Positions 12,087 through 23,900 are shown, counted from the stretch's first letter. The stretch is DNA of 64,000 nt from Massospora cicadina (GCA_022478985.1 JAKSZP010009289.1:144991-208990), one strand, 5' to 3'. The notes: generated by a model from the sequence alone, not told the origin. A program made the numbers and translations.

Positions 12087-12760
12087 TTATTCAAGCTGAT
12101 CATTGAAAAAGTGGCAATTCCTGGGCTTTATTTTGATGTTGGCTACAGCTAACCGGCGGAATATCTCTTCCCAAATGGGTAAGTGCTCAGAAAACGTGCG
12201 GGAGAAAAAGTTGATATTGTCAAGACATACAAGAATGCATGACAGCTTCAAGTTGCCAAGGACAGTGTCCATCGCCCATTGGAATGTAGCCAGGTCATTA
12301 CACAGCCCTTTAGGCATATGCGTCAGTTGAAAAGCCCTTTTGACGTGATAATGGCGCATTTCTCCTGTTTTGCTGCAGGTAATTCGATCTGCCAATAGTC
12401 AGATATCAAATCCATCACGGAGAAGTAATGAGCTCCTCCCAACTGGTCCAAAGCATCATCTATTCGTGGCAAGGGGTATGAGGCCTTTTTCAAAATGCTG
12501 TTGAGCTTGCGGTAGTCTATTACTACCCAGTTGGTATCATCCTTAACTTTGACAATTAAGAAAGGGGAAACCCACAGGCTATTTGACACTTTGAGCATTC
12601 CTTGCTCAAGCAGACTATTTCTTTCTGTTGTAACAACTTCTTCCGCTGCTTTAGATTGACGGATTGACTGAGATATGTTGGGGGGATGATCCTTAGTGTC
12701 CACTTGACGGATAACTCCCTGCATGCACTGTAAATCATGGTCATTGACAGCAAGGATATC
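12087..12760 (-). pseudogene. Gypsy D reverse transcriptase remnant
   Basis: The best-preserved part of D. Frame 12724-12323 (133 codons) reads KAAEEVVTTERNSLLEQGML, SPFLIVKVKDD, VVIDYRKLN, YPLPRIDDALDQLGG and YFSVMDLISDYWQIEL, with motif A Asp present. Frame 12395-12087 continues with HMPKGLCNDLATFQWAMD, CILVCLDNINFFSRTF and IKPRNCHFFNDQLE. The YxDD box is therefore CLDN, with the second catalytic Asp replaced. One frameshift joins the two frames near 12325-12395. Confidence 0.9.
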
Positions 12761-13249
12761 TTTTTAAATTTGAAACTAGGCTTCCGCTTGATCTTTCTGG
12801 TCTTCTGTTATCCTCATTGAACTTTCATGCATTACAACTGCCATTACACTGAGATATGGATTGATGGACAGACCAATTCATCCAGAGAACTGAACTCATG
12901 AACCTGGAGGACCTCCTCAAATGGAATAAAATATAAATACGCCATTATCCGGTGTCAGCATATTTGAATCAGTCCATTCTGGAGATTTGCTACCAAGATC
13001 TTGATCCCCCAAATGCCCCAGAAATATAATGCTTGGGGCCACATGGGGCTCAAGCCACAAGTGCTGATAGGGCCCAATGACCTCCCATATAACCCATCAA
13101 GCAATTCCACCTCTAACTCTGTGTTTGTGATTCTTTGGTGTCCATAGGGGTTATATATATGGCCAACAGCTCCAAGCGGTAGCCCTTGAAATTCAAAATT
13201 TGATGGAGAAGAGCCTGGGTCTTGCACTTTAGTCGATAGATATGAACCA

Positions 13250-13690
13250 GAATCACCCATCACTATATGCAAAGTTAATGTGACCCATGTGCACCAGATC
13301 CTTCAGCATTCCGCTGTAAGTGAAGTAGATTGGGGTCTGCTGCCCCAGAATATTAAAGGTCTCCGGTGTCAAATCAACAAAAGGCCCCAAAGTGGCGCAT
13401 AAAAGCAGTTTCATTAACAGGTCATAGTTATTGTTTGGTAGCACTATGGCTGGAGCTACAATGACAATTGACCCAAACTGCAAGGGTAGCATGCTTTACT
13501 TCCTTCAGAGACCGTGCTTTATGCGCCTGCAGTCCAATACACCATATGATGTTCAACGTCAGGTTTTAATGCCAACTTCGCCACCAACTTTTTGAACACT
13601 ATGTTGATTGGGGCACCCAATTCAGTTATAGCGCGGACTTGGATTTTTGCTATGAGAATGTCACATTAAGTGTACTCAGTTTAAGATGCA
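13250..13690 (-). pseudogene. Gypsy D protease region
   Basis: Lies between the zinc knuckle and RT of D, where the protease belongs. Frame 13492-13253 gives FGSIVIVAPAIVLPNNNYDLLMKLLL and DLTPETFNILGQQTPIYFTYSG; an LP-N-YD-LLxK pattern after the active-site loop resembles gypsy proteases, but the D-S/T-G loop itself is not readable (upstream HSVQKVGGEVGIKT region is shifted). Confidence 0.45.
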
Positions 13691-13929
13691 TTTTAATCAT
13701 ATAAAACGTGGACATTTAACGGATTCCATTTTCCTAGAAGCTCATAATACCCTCCCCAACTTTAAGGTGTTTTTTAACAATAACGTCCACAGGGAGAGCA
13801 GCGTTTACCCATTTTAAGAGAAGCGGGTCAGCAAATGGACCTGGTTCATCTGTAGAAAGTTGGTCAAACATTTGACAGGCATAATGCTTTGATTGCTCCT
13901 GGGGACTCCTTCGGCCATGTACTTGAATT

Positions 13930-14960
13930 ACTCTCATTTCAGCACATTCACCCCTCCAAACAGCTGCTGATATAGGAAGGCGTCGTCATAATGAGGTTCT
14001 TTCACTGAATGTTGGGGATAAGGTTCAGGTGGGACGTTTTGAGTCAGAATAGAGGAGGTAGAGAGTCCCATCTCTACTCCGCTCTCACTTTTCCTGATTT
14101 TACTGCTTCTGAGGTAAGTAATGGACCCTAAAAATTGAGGCAACTTCTGGCCAGATGCCCAGAGCTACCGCACAAAAAAACAATTTACCCCATTAAACCT
14201 GCGTCCTTTATTATTGTACGATGGGCCACCCCAAAAGTTGTACTGGGGTCAAGCGGTGTAAACATGCCCTGCCCAATAGTTGAACTGCTTATGGAAACTT
14301 GTTTGGGAGCGAGATGTGTAGTGATAATAAGGCCAGGGGCTACTAAATGGATGGTGAACAAAAAATGATAATTTCCCTAAATAGGAAAATCCAGCAGTGA
14401 GGTGACAGGCTTCCAATCTATATTTGGTGGAGGGAAGGTAGCGGATAGATGGTGTAAAATTTGAACGAGTTTAAGCAAGGGTACATCATCCTCTAAATAT
14501 AGAGCCATGGTATTGAAAAGCTCAGGGTATGGTTTCGCAGCATAAGTCAATGCTATACATATGTCAGATTTGGTTAAAGTCCCTGTCCCTGTTAACACAT
14601 GGGCTTCTCCCATAAATTGATCAGCAAACGTGGTGAGGGTCTCATTATGCTGAAACCCAATGGTCAAGAACTTGGCCTTATGCTGCACATCAATAAAGTT
14701 ACTCCAAACAACCAAAGCACAGTTTCTACACTTCTTGATAGTTAACAGAACTCTTGGAAAGATAGTAAGTAACTTTGTTGGCGCTACCAACATCCAATGT
14801 GGATACTAATAATTTGGCTTTATGCCGATCTGAAGCTCCTTCTACTACATACTCAAATTTCTTAAAGAATCCATGGATGTTCCCATCACGATCAAACGGA
14901 GGCAGCTTATCAATACGAACCTCCTATAGAAATTCTCTCTTCCATTAAAGCACAGCGTTC
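13930..14960 (-). pseudogene. Gypsy D gag remnant with CCHC knuckle
   Basis: Starting near 14940 the minus strand reads RIDKLPPFDRDGNIHGFFKKFEY, a typical gag opening (PFDGxNxxxFxxxFE). It continues as VEGASDRHKAKLLVSTLDV and the 138-codon frame 14793-14377 (KFLTIGFQHNETLTTFADQFM). Around 14140-14178 the sequence encodes CGSSGHLARSC, the second half of a C-x2-C-x4-H-x4-C knuckle. The first Cys is one base out of register because of a T-run (7 nt). The 14143-13934 frame after the knuckle leads towards the protease. Confidence 0.8.
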
Positions 14961-15087
14961 ATGGCAAGCTTCAGTTCCGCATATTCAATGGTTGCAGCAT
15001 GTCAGGAAGATTTCTTTTCAAAGCAAGCCTGATATGACATGGCCAGTGACTGAGGAATTTTTATTGCTTTTTGTGATTGATAAATGA

Positions 15088-15108
15088 GCCCCCCTGTAGT
15101 GAGCATCA
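15088..15108 (-). promoter_or_regulatory. Gypsy D primer-binding site
   Basis: Next to the inner edge of the right LTR the plus strand reads ccccctgtagtgagcatca. Read on the minus strand it is TGATGCTCACTACAGGGG, one base from TGGTGCTCACTAC found in the miniature LTR element (56546-56566) and near-identical to that in B2 (51089-51106). The complement ends in CCA, as needed for pairing with a tRNA 3' end. The tRNA itself is not identified. Confidence 0.8.
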
Positions 15109-15109
15109 C

Positions 15110-15671
15110 TTTTATAAATTCAGTGGCTTTCTGGAGAGACGCTAAAGGGTTTATGCACAGGGCTCAGCCCACTGAGCAATAGGACCATTAATATGGGGAT
15201 CTTCATCCTCAAAACAAAAGAATAAACTTTTTAATTTAAATGGAGATTTTGCTCCCACAACACTTTAATTATTTTTTATAATAGCTACAGTGGATCCTCG
15301 CTGTTCCGCTCACTCTAAACTATAAACAACTACCTTTATCAATCATCTCATCTCTTACATCTCAGCAACTTTGGATGATACCATTTCCTCAGCTTAGTAA
15401 TTTCAGTTCGATATATTTCATTCATTCTGGAAATTCTTCATTAATTAAATTCATGATTGCCTAATTCAAGGCAATTTACCACTATTCATCATACATCAAT
15501 ATCTCCTATTTTGCCTTATATGGAAGTGATCCAATAACCCTCCTTTCTAATCCAATAGCGCCTCTTCTCAAGGCGCTCTAAGATTGTAACTCATACTCAG
15601 GCTCAACAGATTCGATTCATTCCGCCATACTGACTTAGGGTTTATCATCCATTCATATCAGAAATACAACA
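15110..15671 (-). repeat. Gypsy D 5' LTR (right)
   Basis: 562-bp terminal repeat, partner of 9627-10182. Its outer end is atacaaca, followed directly by the target copy catgg. The inner start has decayed from tgttataaatt to ttttataaatt. Visible divergence between the two LTRs is large, so D is old. Confidence 0.9.
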
Positions 15672-16310
15672 CATGGGCTTCTAGTTCTATTTTAAAGTCC
15701 CTGGCAGAGCCCTATCCTGATAGTGAAGAAGAAGGACGGCCCATATTGGGTGTTATCAATTATCAGACGCTGAATAAGATAATGAAGAAGGAGATATTTC
15801 CGATATTACAAATTGATGATTTATTATTTCAATTTGGAGAAGTGAATTATTTCTCTGAAATGGATCTAATATTGGAATACTAACAAAAGATTTCCAGAAG
15901 AAGGCCAAGAGAAGCGTGTAATCATCACCGCACAGGGGATGTATCAACCGACTAGGATGCCCTAAAGTCTTTGAAATGTGCCTGCAACATTCCAGAGGGC
16001 CATGGATCCCATATTGAACGACTTGAAGTTGTCATGCATCCTGGTGTACTTGGACGACATAACTGCATTTAGTAGGACATTTACTGACCATTTTAAACCA
16101 CTTGGAAGAAGACTTCAAGAGACTGTCCGCAGCTATTCTGAAGATTAAGCTGAGGATTTGCCACTTCTTCAAGAGAGATTTGAAAGATATGGGATTCATT
16201 ATCAACTCTAGTGGACTGCAGCCGCAAGCCCAGAATATTAAGGCCATAAAGTGAATGGCCATCCTGAGAAGTGTCCAGGATACCCAATTGCTCCTTGTAA
16301 TGGTCAGATA
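15672..16310 (+). pseudogene. Gypsy B1 reverse transcriptase remnant
   Basis: Resumes B1 directly after D. The DNA reads in step with B2 60228-60800: gggcttctagttct, tattgtgaagaagaagga, tatcagaagctgaataagat and ccatggatcccatattgaacgacttgaagttgtcatgcatcctg in B1, each within a few bases of B2. Motifs in shifted frames are YQxLNKIMKKE, EMDLI (motif A) and a CILVYLDDI-type block at about 16037-16063 (ctggtgtacttggacgac encodes LVYLDD). Many indels. Confidence 0.85.
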
Positions 16311-16810
16311 CTACTGAAGATTATATGGAATTTTGAAATAATTGCCAATTTCTCTTTCATTTGCTGAAGGATCTGAAGAAAGGATTCATTTGGAATAAAG
16401 AGGCCCAGAGTTCTTTTGATAAGTTACGCCAGTATTTGATAGATTCTCTCATATTGAAATATCCAAAATTTCAATCAGAATTTATATATATACCAATGCT
16501 TTATTAATGGCAATTGGTGCCATCCTGAGTCAAGCAGATGAGCTTGGGCATGAGCATCCGGTAGCTTATGTGATCCAGACATTATCAACAGCATAACGGA
16601 AATACACTGTTAGTGTTTATAAATGCCTTGAGGTGATTTATGCATTTAAACAACTTTGGGTGTATATCCATGGAACGCACTTTAAAGCGATGGACCATTC
16701 CTCGCTGCTTGGCTACATAATTTAAGAGAACTGGAAAGATGACTGGCTTGATGGGCATTGAAGCTACAGGCTTACAAGCATGAGAAAGTTCAACAAGTGG
16801 GAGCTTCTCA
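16311..16810 (+). pseudogene. Gypsy B1 RNase H remnant
   Basis: Aligns with B2 60890-61390. Recognisable DNA blocks are cttgggcatgagcatccggtagcttatgtgat (HPVAYV region, 16540-16575) and gtgtatatccatggaacgcactttaaagcgatggac (VYxHGTHFKxMD region, 16649-16684). The tether LQAYKHEKVQQVGASHHNADGLLRL (16758 on) retains the ADxLLRL ending, so this short piece is open. Confidence 0.75.
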
Positions 16811-16979
16811 CCATAATGCGGATGGCTTATTAAGGTTACAAATGTCTCAAGTGTTATACCAGCAAGAAGAAGAGCTATACCAGAATATGATCATAGGGGA
16901 AATTGTGAATGAGCCCCAAGAAATCCAAGATGCGCTTTGGAAAGTGATAGAAAACACTAATAATAAGGCTGTATAAGTT

Positions 16980-17760
16980 TTTAAGATGATCAACGGGAAA
17001 CAATTATTATTCCCAAGACCATCAGAATGAGCAGCAATCGTTCATTATGCGCATAAGGTTGTCAGGCATGGAGGCCTGAGGAAGACGACCACTCACATTC
17101 ACCAATACTATTACTAGGAGTCTTTCTACTACAATGTAGCGGAATATCTGGCTTGTTGTGTGGAGTGCCAGTTGCACAATCCTCACATGAACACGACTGA
17201 ATATTGAATGGTCTGCCCTGGATTTTCTTGGCATTTGATGTCAATCAATGTGATAATACCATTAACCATTAGTACAGGGGGAGTCAAATACATCATAGTT
17301 GGGATTGACAATCTGACTAGATGGGTTGAGACGAAGACCCTGGAAAAAGTGGATGCTAAAGCACTGCAAGTTCTAACCTGGATCAAGTTGTATACTGCCA
17401 TGGATGCCTGAAAGTCTTGTTTAGTGGGACAATGGGACAAATTTCACATCCCACATGATCCTAAGATTGAATGAGTAATGAGGATCCAAGGAGTTGTGTC
17501 AGTACCATACCAGCCAGAGATGAGCGGTCTGGTAGAATGAGTCAATGGAACGCTGGCTGTGACGCTGAAGAAGCTTGTCACAGGGAAACTTCCTTATGGG
17601 GAACACACCTTAGTTTGGTGACGTTTGTGTATAACATAAGTCACCATAAGGCAATGGGAAAACGCCTTTCAAATTATTGTATGGAAGAAAGGCTGCGTTA
17701 CCACCAATTCTATATTCAGTGGTTGAACCAACATTAAGTATGAATTTTAAGCAGTACTGA
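16980..17760 (+). pseudogene. Gypsy B1 integrase remnant
   Basis: Integrase of B1. Near 17043 the frame gives HYAHKVVRHGGLRKT (His part of the HHCC finger) and near 17155 CCVECQLH (Cys pair). The core reads GVKYIIVGIDNLTRWVETKTL (17280-17345), the usual VVIDHxTRWVE block. The D2 block at 17434 is shifted, and PYQPEMSGLVE then stop then VNGTLAVTLKKL (from 17506) carries the catalytic Glu. Stops and shifts make it inactive. B2 61540-62530 is the counterpart. Confidence 0.85.
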
Positions 17761-18081
17761 TCTGATTGTCAAATATCCTGATTAAGATGCAATTGCAAGC
17801 ATTTGATACAGCCTGAAAGAAGAGAATTAAGGAAAAAACAATGGACGCTAAGTTTTGGCTGGCACTATCAGAATACCACGTAGGCGAAAAGTTGCATAAA
17901 GTGATATAAATGGTTTTGGAAGAAGAAACAAGCTAGATTTGTTGTGGGAAAGTCCATTTGAAATTATCACCAAGATGGCAATGGACGCCTATTCCATCAG
18001 AACCTCTTGGAAGAAAAAATTGTAAATCAAACCCATGCTAAATATTTAAGGCAGTGGATCATAAAAAGATTGTTCCCAAAT

Positions 18082-18443
18082 GACTTCTGAATAATTAAGA
18101 TGGGTATGTCCTGATAATTTTTGATTAAGTCCTAAAAAGGGACCGCTGAACCAAAATAGATGTTATTTCTTTAGAATAAGACTCTGAACCATAGAAACTG
18201 GTAGGTAAGAGTATACCTAGGAACCATTTTGGGGGAATTAATAAAAAAAGATGGACCGCTGAACCAAGTGAAGGTCATGGCCCATATAAAAAAGAGAAAT
18301 TTATAAAAGATTGATAAAAATATAGCAAAAAAGAAAAACTTAAAAAAAGCACATATAAAAAAGATATATTTTTATATTTTTATATTGGTTATCCTCGACT
18401 CAGGTTAATTCTGCCTATGTCGCCTCTTGAGGAGAAAGGAGGA
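18082..18443 (+). repeat. B1 3' noncoding region with four GACCKCTGAACCA units and purine tract
   Basis: Between integrase and the purine tract lie four degenerate copies of a 13-mer, GACCKCTGAACCA, starting near 18082, 18141, 18180 and 18254. B2 has four at 63456, 63512, 63553 and 63627 with almost the same spacing (59/39/74 against 56/41/74). The block ends with the purine run aggagaaaggagga (18430-18443), followed by tgtatagcag, the presumed LTR start. Confidence 0.75.
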
Positions 18444-18630
18444 TGTATAGCAGTAGGGGTGGATAAGCCATCAAATCTATGTGAGATCAGATGCTAGCAA
18501 GAGCTATAACTACTCAAAGCCAAGTTCATTAAGTGTAGGCTGACTCTTGTGAAATGCAATGTGGGTAAGAGAAATTATGATATTGGTACAAATTAAATGT
18601 GATACCCTGGATTGGGGAGAAAAACAATAG
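18444..18630 (+). repeat. Start of presumed B1 3' LTR
   Basis: Begins TGTATAGCAGTAGGGG right after the purine tract and matches 63811-64000 of B2 up to the window end (last shared block gataccctgga.tggggag at 18601-18620). Its true right end is unknown because B2 runs out of window. No matching 5' LTR is found left of B1. Confidence 0.6.
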
Positions 18631-18639
18631 AACAAGAAG

Positions 18640-19570
18640 AGAAATTTGGAAATTAACCTCAAGTAATCATGATAAGGCACCAGAGCCAGAAGTTTGGTCT
18701 TGAGTGCTTGCCAACAGGCTTTGTCAAGGACATTGGACATATGAGCCAGCATCAAGCAAGGTATACTAGGTGGGGGTTGCCGAATCATGCCCCATATCAA
18801 AGCCATAAATGGAAGATACCAATGGGATGCACCAGAAATGAGATAGTCTTGTAAGCAGCAGATGGCATCTTGCAGAAGACAACTACAAACTTCTTGGATG
18901 CAAAAGCAGAATGAGCAATGAAATCTGGGAGAGGATGGAAGCTTTGTGGCCCAACTTTGAAGAACTTAGCCAGCGAAATGAAGGGCATAATCTGTAATGT
19001 CTTGGTCTAGGATGTTTATAATATTGGAGGGGTTCAGAGCTATGAACAGAAACTCAGTCACCCAGGTCCTCAATTCTTTATATGGAGTCGAAAAATTTTG
19101 CAATAAACTATGACCAGTTCAGTTTTCAGAACAGCCTGTTTATAGAATTAGCTGAGTTGAAAAAAGTAACTTCAGAAGCAAGTCAGACACAGTGAGGAAA
19201 GGATCAATCAATATCAGAGAGTATTGTTTCAGGAGACTAACGATGTAGTTAAGAGTATCTGCAAAAGGTGCTGAATTCAGGAGAGTATTGAAATCTAATT
19301 TAGGAATTGGCAGAAGAGGGAGGATTGGCTTTGAGTTGTTTGAGATGATTACTAACCTGGTTTTGTCAGAGTTGGATACTGTTTCCAGTAGTTCCACGGA
19401 AGGAATATCTAGGGGTGCTTGACTAGGAAAATGAGTCCTAGAGGGACCATAGAATATATTTCTTCATGAAAATTGACTCAACAGTTGGAAAAGACAAGAT
19501 CTTTATTAAACAGGCTGTTGAGCAGGTGCTGGTGCCAAGATTCCAAATTTGACATATGAGCTGGATGAGA
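18640..19570 (-). pseudogene. Unassigned coding-like sequence
   Basis: On the minus strand several long fragments follow each other with only a few stops. 19397-19140 reads MELLETVSNSDKTRLVIISN and DFNTLLNSAPFADTLNYIV. Then YKELRTWVTEFLFIALNPSN, DYALHFAGKVLQSWATKLP and, in 18806-18510, MALIWGMIRQPPPSIPCLML, HMSNVLDKACWQALKTKLLA. Amino-acid use is protein-like and helix-rich. I recognise no domain. It may be a decayed host gene, an internal part of an element, or sequence carried in the B LTR (its left end touches the B1 3' repeat). Confidence 0.4.
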
Positions 19571-20400
19571 GGGGGGATGTCAGACTTTTATAATAGTGAA
19601 CATTATTCACTTTAGTATCAATTAAACTCTAATTTCGGAGAAAATAATTTCAAAAGTAATGAGCTAAGCTTCTAGGAAAGAATTAAGAATAAGCATAGCA
19701 AAGAAGTTATTATGAGAAAATAATGTTGGGATTATCCCTTTTTTGGGGAAGCCCCAACTAGCGGTCATGACCTGCCTATGTGCGGATGCCAGATTGGGCT
19801 CCCCATTAACTTTGGTTGAGCCTAATTGGAAGTATTGGGGATCGACCCCAATAATATTATAAATAAGTTATTAATTTGACACTGGCAACTAATGCTAAAG
19901 ATGTCAAAGCTCAATTGGGTCACGGCAAAATCCATTTTGGCACAAAGACCCCAATCAATTAAACCTTTTGGGCGCACCAGCGAATTATGCTGAGGATGCT
20001 CCCCATACACATATATTAATTATTTATCTCAGTTGGAAATCAACTCTGAGATTTCCCAGTCCTGATCCAATTCTATCCTGGAGGTCCTATAAATACTTTG
20101 AGGCTTATTTCAATAGAATTACCATTTCTCTCTTATCTACTTTCCATTTTTAGCTTAACTTAAGGCCTTTATGGACTATTAACATGCTGGGTGCTTCAGT
20201 GCTATGAATAATAGGGGCTAGGTTGGAATTTGCTTTCCCAAAGCCCTGACAGTGGTGCTCACTAAAGTGGCCCCTGATTTCTCAGCAAGAGCTAATTCAA
20301 GGAAGAAGGAGGGGCAGTCCCTGGCCTCTAATATAAGAGGGCAAGCCAGGATGAGGGTGGGTTAATGCCCTAAAACTAGCCTGGGTGGACAAGCTTAGGT
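19571..20400. other. No gene recognised
   Basis: Mixed sequence with no motif I can name. 19740-20100 is somewhat less A+T-rich (tggggaagccccaactagcgg, gtcctataaatactttgaggc with a TATAAATA box at 20089), which could be LTR promoter sequence, but no partner repeat was found in the window. Confidence 0.4.
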
Positions 20401-20407
20401 TACTGGG

Positions 20408-20640
20408 TTGTCATCTCCAATGCCAGCTCTTATGCTGATGCTGGCCCCAGTCCAATTCCAGGAACTCCTCCCAATGCCGGTTCCAGTTCTAATGCCAGGT
20501 ATCACCCTAATTCTGGGACCTCCTCCTGATGCTGGCCCCAGCGCTGATTCTGGATGTAACCCAGATGCCGGGACCTTCTCCCAATGCCAATCCCAATGCT
20601 GGCTCTACACTGATGGCCCCTCCTTGGCTAAGACCATTAG
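20408..20640 (+). repeat. Degenerate Asn/Ala/Gly/Pro-rich coding minisatellite
   Basis: The motif ccaatgccgg and variants (aatgccagctc, gatgctggccc, gatgccggg, aatgctggc) recurs about every 24-36 bases. In two overlapping frames it encodes repeats such as PPNAGSSSNARYHPNSG and DAGPSADSGCNPDAG. This looks like a decayed repeat-rich protein segment (cell-surface or gag linker type). One frameshift separates the halves. Confidence 0.55.
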
Positions 20641-20869
20641 TCCTTAGTTTGACATCATGGATGTCAAGTACATTAGGTATCATTGTGTATCTATTATGTC
20701 AGTGTTCTCTACACAGGAGTAGAGTAGAGGAGTCAGGGCTATGCGCCTCACGTATAATAAATGGAAGGAGATTTTCCTAGTTGCCTACTGATAGATGTTT
20801 TTTCACATAATAACTACTGTGAAATGGAGCTCCAGTCCAACAGTATTATCATTACAAGTTTTTGAGAAA

Positions 20870-22640
20870 TTTCACTAAGGTTCTGTTAACATACTCAGCT
20901 AATCTGTTGGTCTTAAAGTGATATTGTGATTCTCAAGGCTCTGCATAGCCGCCACATAGCCCTAATCTTCCATACAGCGGGGATCAAGGCTAATACTAAG
21001 CTTAATAAAATATACGTTATGAAGGCAATGACTCTCAAAATGGCATTTGAAGATTTAGATGCTAATAAACCTCTTAAACTCTAGAATGGAGGAGGCAAGG
21101 CCAAGCGGTAATGGCAATTGTACCAATTAAAGGATGTCAATTGAATTCAAAAGAGCATAATAGTGTTGATGGCCATGACAAATGGTGGCACAGTGAATCA
21201 GAATCTGCTAAATCAATTCTATGCAATGGGAGATCATCAAGAACCACGGAAAATTGCAGTTCACTGAAACATGAGCTGCCAACCCAAATTACACCAGAAA
21301 AGGGATTCTTGAGAGTTGAACAAAAGTGCAGATTAGCAAATCAGAAGACGCTGAAAGTGAAGTAATTAATATAATAGATTTCAATAAGGATGAGACAAAA
21401 ACGCTGAGCTAAAATTTGTTATTGAAGTATAATGAATTATGGAAAAGTTTTGTAATGTTTGAGGTACTTAACAGATGGTCTAGAATAGGCCCAACAAGAA
21501 TATCAGAAGTTGAAAATCTTGAGACAAATTCACAGATAAGCTGCCAACAATGAGCTCTGTGGCAACAAGTTTCCCCATTTTCCCCATTTTATAGTATAAA
21601 TGCAAACTGACGAAGGTGCTTAAGGAAATTTGCTTCTAGAATATATAATAAAAACCTAAATTGGTAAATAAATTTATAAATCTAAAAATCATTCTATCAA
21701 AAATTTTGATAGGTACTCTAAATTTGTAAAAAATAGTTTTTTTCTTGAACTTTAAAAAGGCTGCCGCCTCTCTTTAATCCCCCTCTAGTAGATTGACAAT
21801 ATTTCTAAGTGTCAGCATTATCCTTACCATATTCCAAGGATATATTGACATTCGTTTTTAATCCAAAGGACTAAGGATTTGAACATCACCACACTCTTAG
21901 CTTGTGGGTCCTTACCTAGGCCCTTCTTTTTAACTGTTTATTGGCAATGTGGAAAGATCCTGTCTTTCACAGATATAAGGACATTAGTGTTCTGCAAATT
22001 GCCATTATCTTGTTTAGCTTAAGGAATTGCAAGGCGAGTTGTTCCTATTATCAATGAGTATGAACTGTGGGCAGCTGAGCTGTTAAATAACGCGCTCCAT
22101 TATAATTTTGCAGCAGTTACCTCTCCTAGGTATAAATTGCTCATGCCTCTACCCATCTCATCAGGTGGTCTTTTAGACCATGGTGTACTTGAAGCAATTT
22201 TAACTAGTCAGAATGGGTCCCACCATGTTGATTGTACTGGGTGCCACACAAACTGGGGTTTCATCAGGCAATAGGATGTTTCTTATATAGGGCTTCTCCT
22301 CTTGGAATTGATGGCAGAAGGAAATTGTTTTAAGGACATCAAAGTGCATGTTCTCCCAGTATTATTACAATCAAGGAGTTTTTAGCATCTATTGTAGCTT
22401 TCAATGTCCTAATGCCTTATGCGCATTTATGATGATGTCCAGTTGATAATAAAGCCTCATCATTCTCAAGTTATAAACCGTCATTTTCTTGTATAGCTTG
22501 TCATTTTTATAGAAAGTATTGGACTCCATTTCATCTAGGGCTTACATGACTTGAGATGGTTTGTTGGCATACTTGCTGCAGATAATCTTTTTGTAATTTA
22601 ATCAATGAGGTATGTCATGATGACATTTCAGACAATTAGA
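20870..22640 (-). pseudogene. Gypsy C integrase remnant
   Basis: Near 20940-20875 the minus strand reads ENHNITLRPTD then LAEYVNRT in neighbouring frames, the decayed equivalent of the YHPQTNGLxEyVNRT block around the catalytic Glu. Upstream (22640-21950) DNA matches integrase-core sequence of D in order (for example the ...catgttctcccagtattattacaa... segment at 22347 beside D 11153). Unreadable as protein elsewhere. Confidence 0.6.
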
Positions 22641-23469
22641 CGTTTGACTAGTAAGTAAGAATAGCGCAAGGTTATATAGTTCTTATTTTATTGATAGGAT
22701 TCCCCATGTCAATCTTCAGAGATATTGGGTTGGTCAGAGTAATTATTTTACTCCATGTATTCATCCAAATAGCTCGGAACAAGTTGGCAAGGTTACAGTG
22801 AACCCTCATTTGAATAGGACCACTGGCTCAAAGTCCGCCCAAGCATCAGCTTGAGTTTAGTGAAAAACTAACAGAAACCAACCCCCTTTAATCACCTGAA
22901 GGGGTTCTAGAGGATGAGAAAATTTTATTAGCAATTAATCATTAGGACCTCAGGTAATTGGCCAAGATGAAAATATTTTCAAAAAATAAACTGATTGGAT
23001 CAGGTATATTAAATAAATTTTGCATGGGTTCGTCATCCCTACTAGTGAACTAACGCCCAAAATTCATCTCTAGCTAGGTGATAAGATGTTTTAAGAGTTT
23101 TGATAGGCTAAATCGACATTTATCTAATTTGTGCTGGCCTCAGCTTATTATAAATACTCTATTATCCTGCTACTAGCCTGGGGTTTACTTAAAAATAGCA
23201 GGCGTAATTCAAAAAGTATCCATTATTTTACTAATCACACTAGTGATAATATCTCAATTTTATATTAAGAAATTTATATTTTTTGGGGGATAAAGTTTTC
23301 CTATTAAATACCTCAACAGCAGTTTGGGCTTTGATACTCCTATAGATGCTATCTTTTTGTTAAAGTCTTGTGCAATAAGCACTAGTGAGAATTAGTTACC
23401 CGCTATGATTTCAATATGGCACCAGTTGGTAGTCTTAATAAGTAATTAGCATTCTGGTGCTTCATTCCA

Positions 23470-23900
23470 AGATGATAAATCATTACACTGTTGTATTCTT
23501 AGAGTTTAAGAGTCTTTTGTGTGAGGTATTTTATCAGCTCATAAAATTATGTAGCCAGTGAAAGGAGGCGCGGTCAGTCACATCCATAAATTTCACTTCA
23601 TGGTGTTATATTTGGAACTGTCTGTATGCATAAATTTAGAAAAGCACTCCCACTCAGCCACAGTATAGTCCCAGTTGTGGCATTTTTTCTATTCAGCTGC
23701 AATAATTGATGGGATGCTCTATGACGTTGTCATACTATTGTAATATATGGATCCAACAGCAGAAAGTGAGGCGTTGGTCTTTATGATAATTTTTTTAAAG
23801 TCTAGATATTGCAGCGCTGGTGAAATGATCAACATTATTTGGAAAGTATAGAAGGCTTATTGACATTATTCCATCTAAATGAACTAGAATTCTTCTTTAA
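23470..23900 (-). pseudogene. Gypsy C RNase H remnant
   Basis: The minus strand reads HNWDYTVAEWECFSKFMHTD around 23690-23630, the decayed form of the NYTVxERECLAVIYA block of RNase H. Just upstream, gagcatcccatcaattattgcagctgaat (23690-23720) stands for the HPVAY region. Follows RT in the expected order. Confidence 0.65.

Larger units (their letters stand above)
9627..15671 (-). mobile_element. Gypsy D, complete but decayed, inserted in B1
   Basis: A full-length Ty3/gypsy element of about 6.05 kb in minus orientation. It has two LTRs (9627-10182 and 15110-15671) starting TGTTATA and ending TACAACA, a primer-binding site next to the right LTR, a purine-rich tract next to the left LTR, and gag, RT, RNase H and integrase in the expected order. 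Target duplication is cacgg (9622-9626) against catgg (15672-15676), one transition apart. B2 at 60200-60230 is the uninterrupted site. All frames are broken, so it is dead. Confidence 0.93.
7200..18630 (+). mobile_element. Gypsy B1, old copy split by element D
   Basis: Decayed Ty3/gypsy element in plus orientation: gag (7230-8410), protease (near 8600), then after the 6-kb insertion of D the RT, RNase H, integrase and a long 3' noncoding region ending in a purine tract at 18430-18443. DNA-level similarity to B2 (51.1-64.0 kb) runs from the gag region to at least 18630, where the match is cut only by the window end of B2. Across the D insertion the two halves rejoin in register with B2 at 60200-60230, which proves the nesting. 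The 5' end is not defined. Confidence 0.85.
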
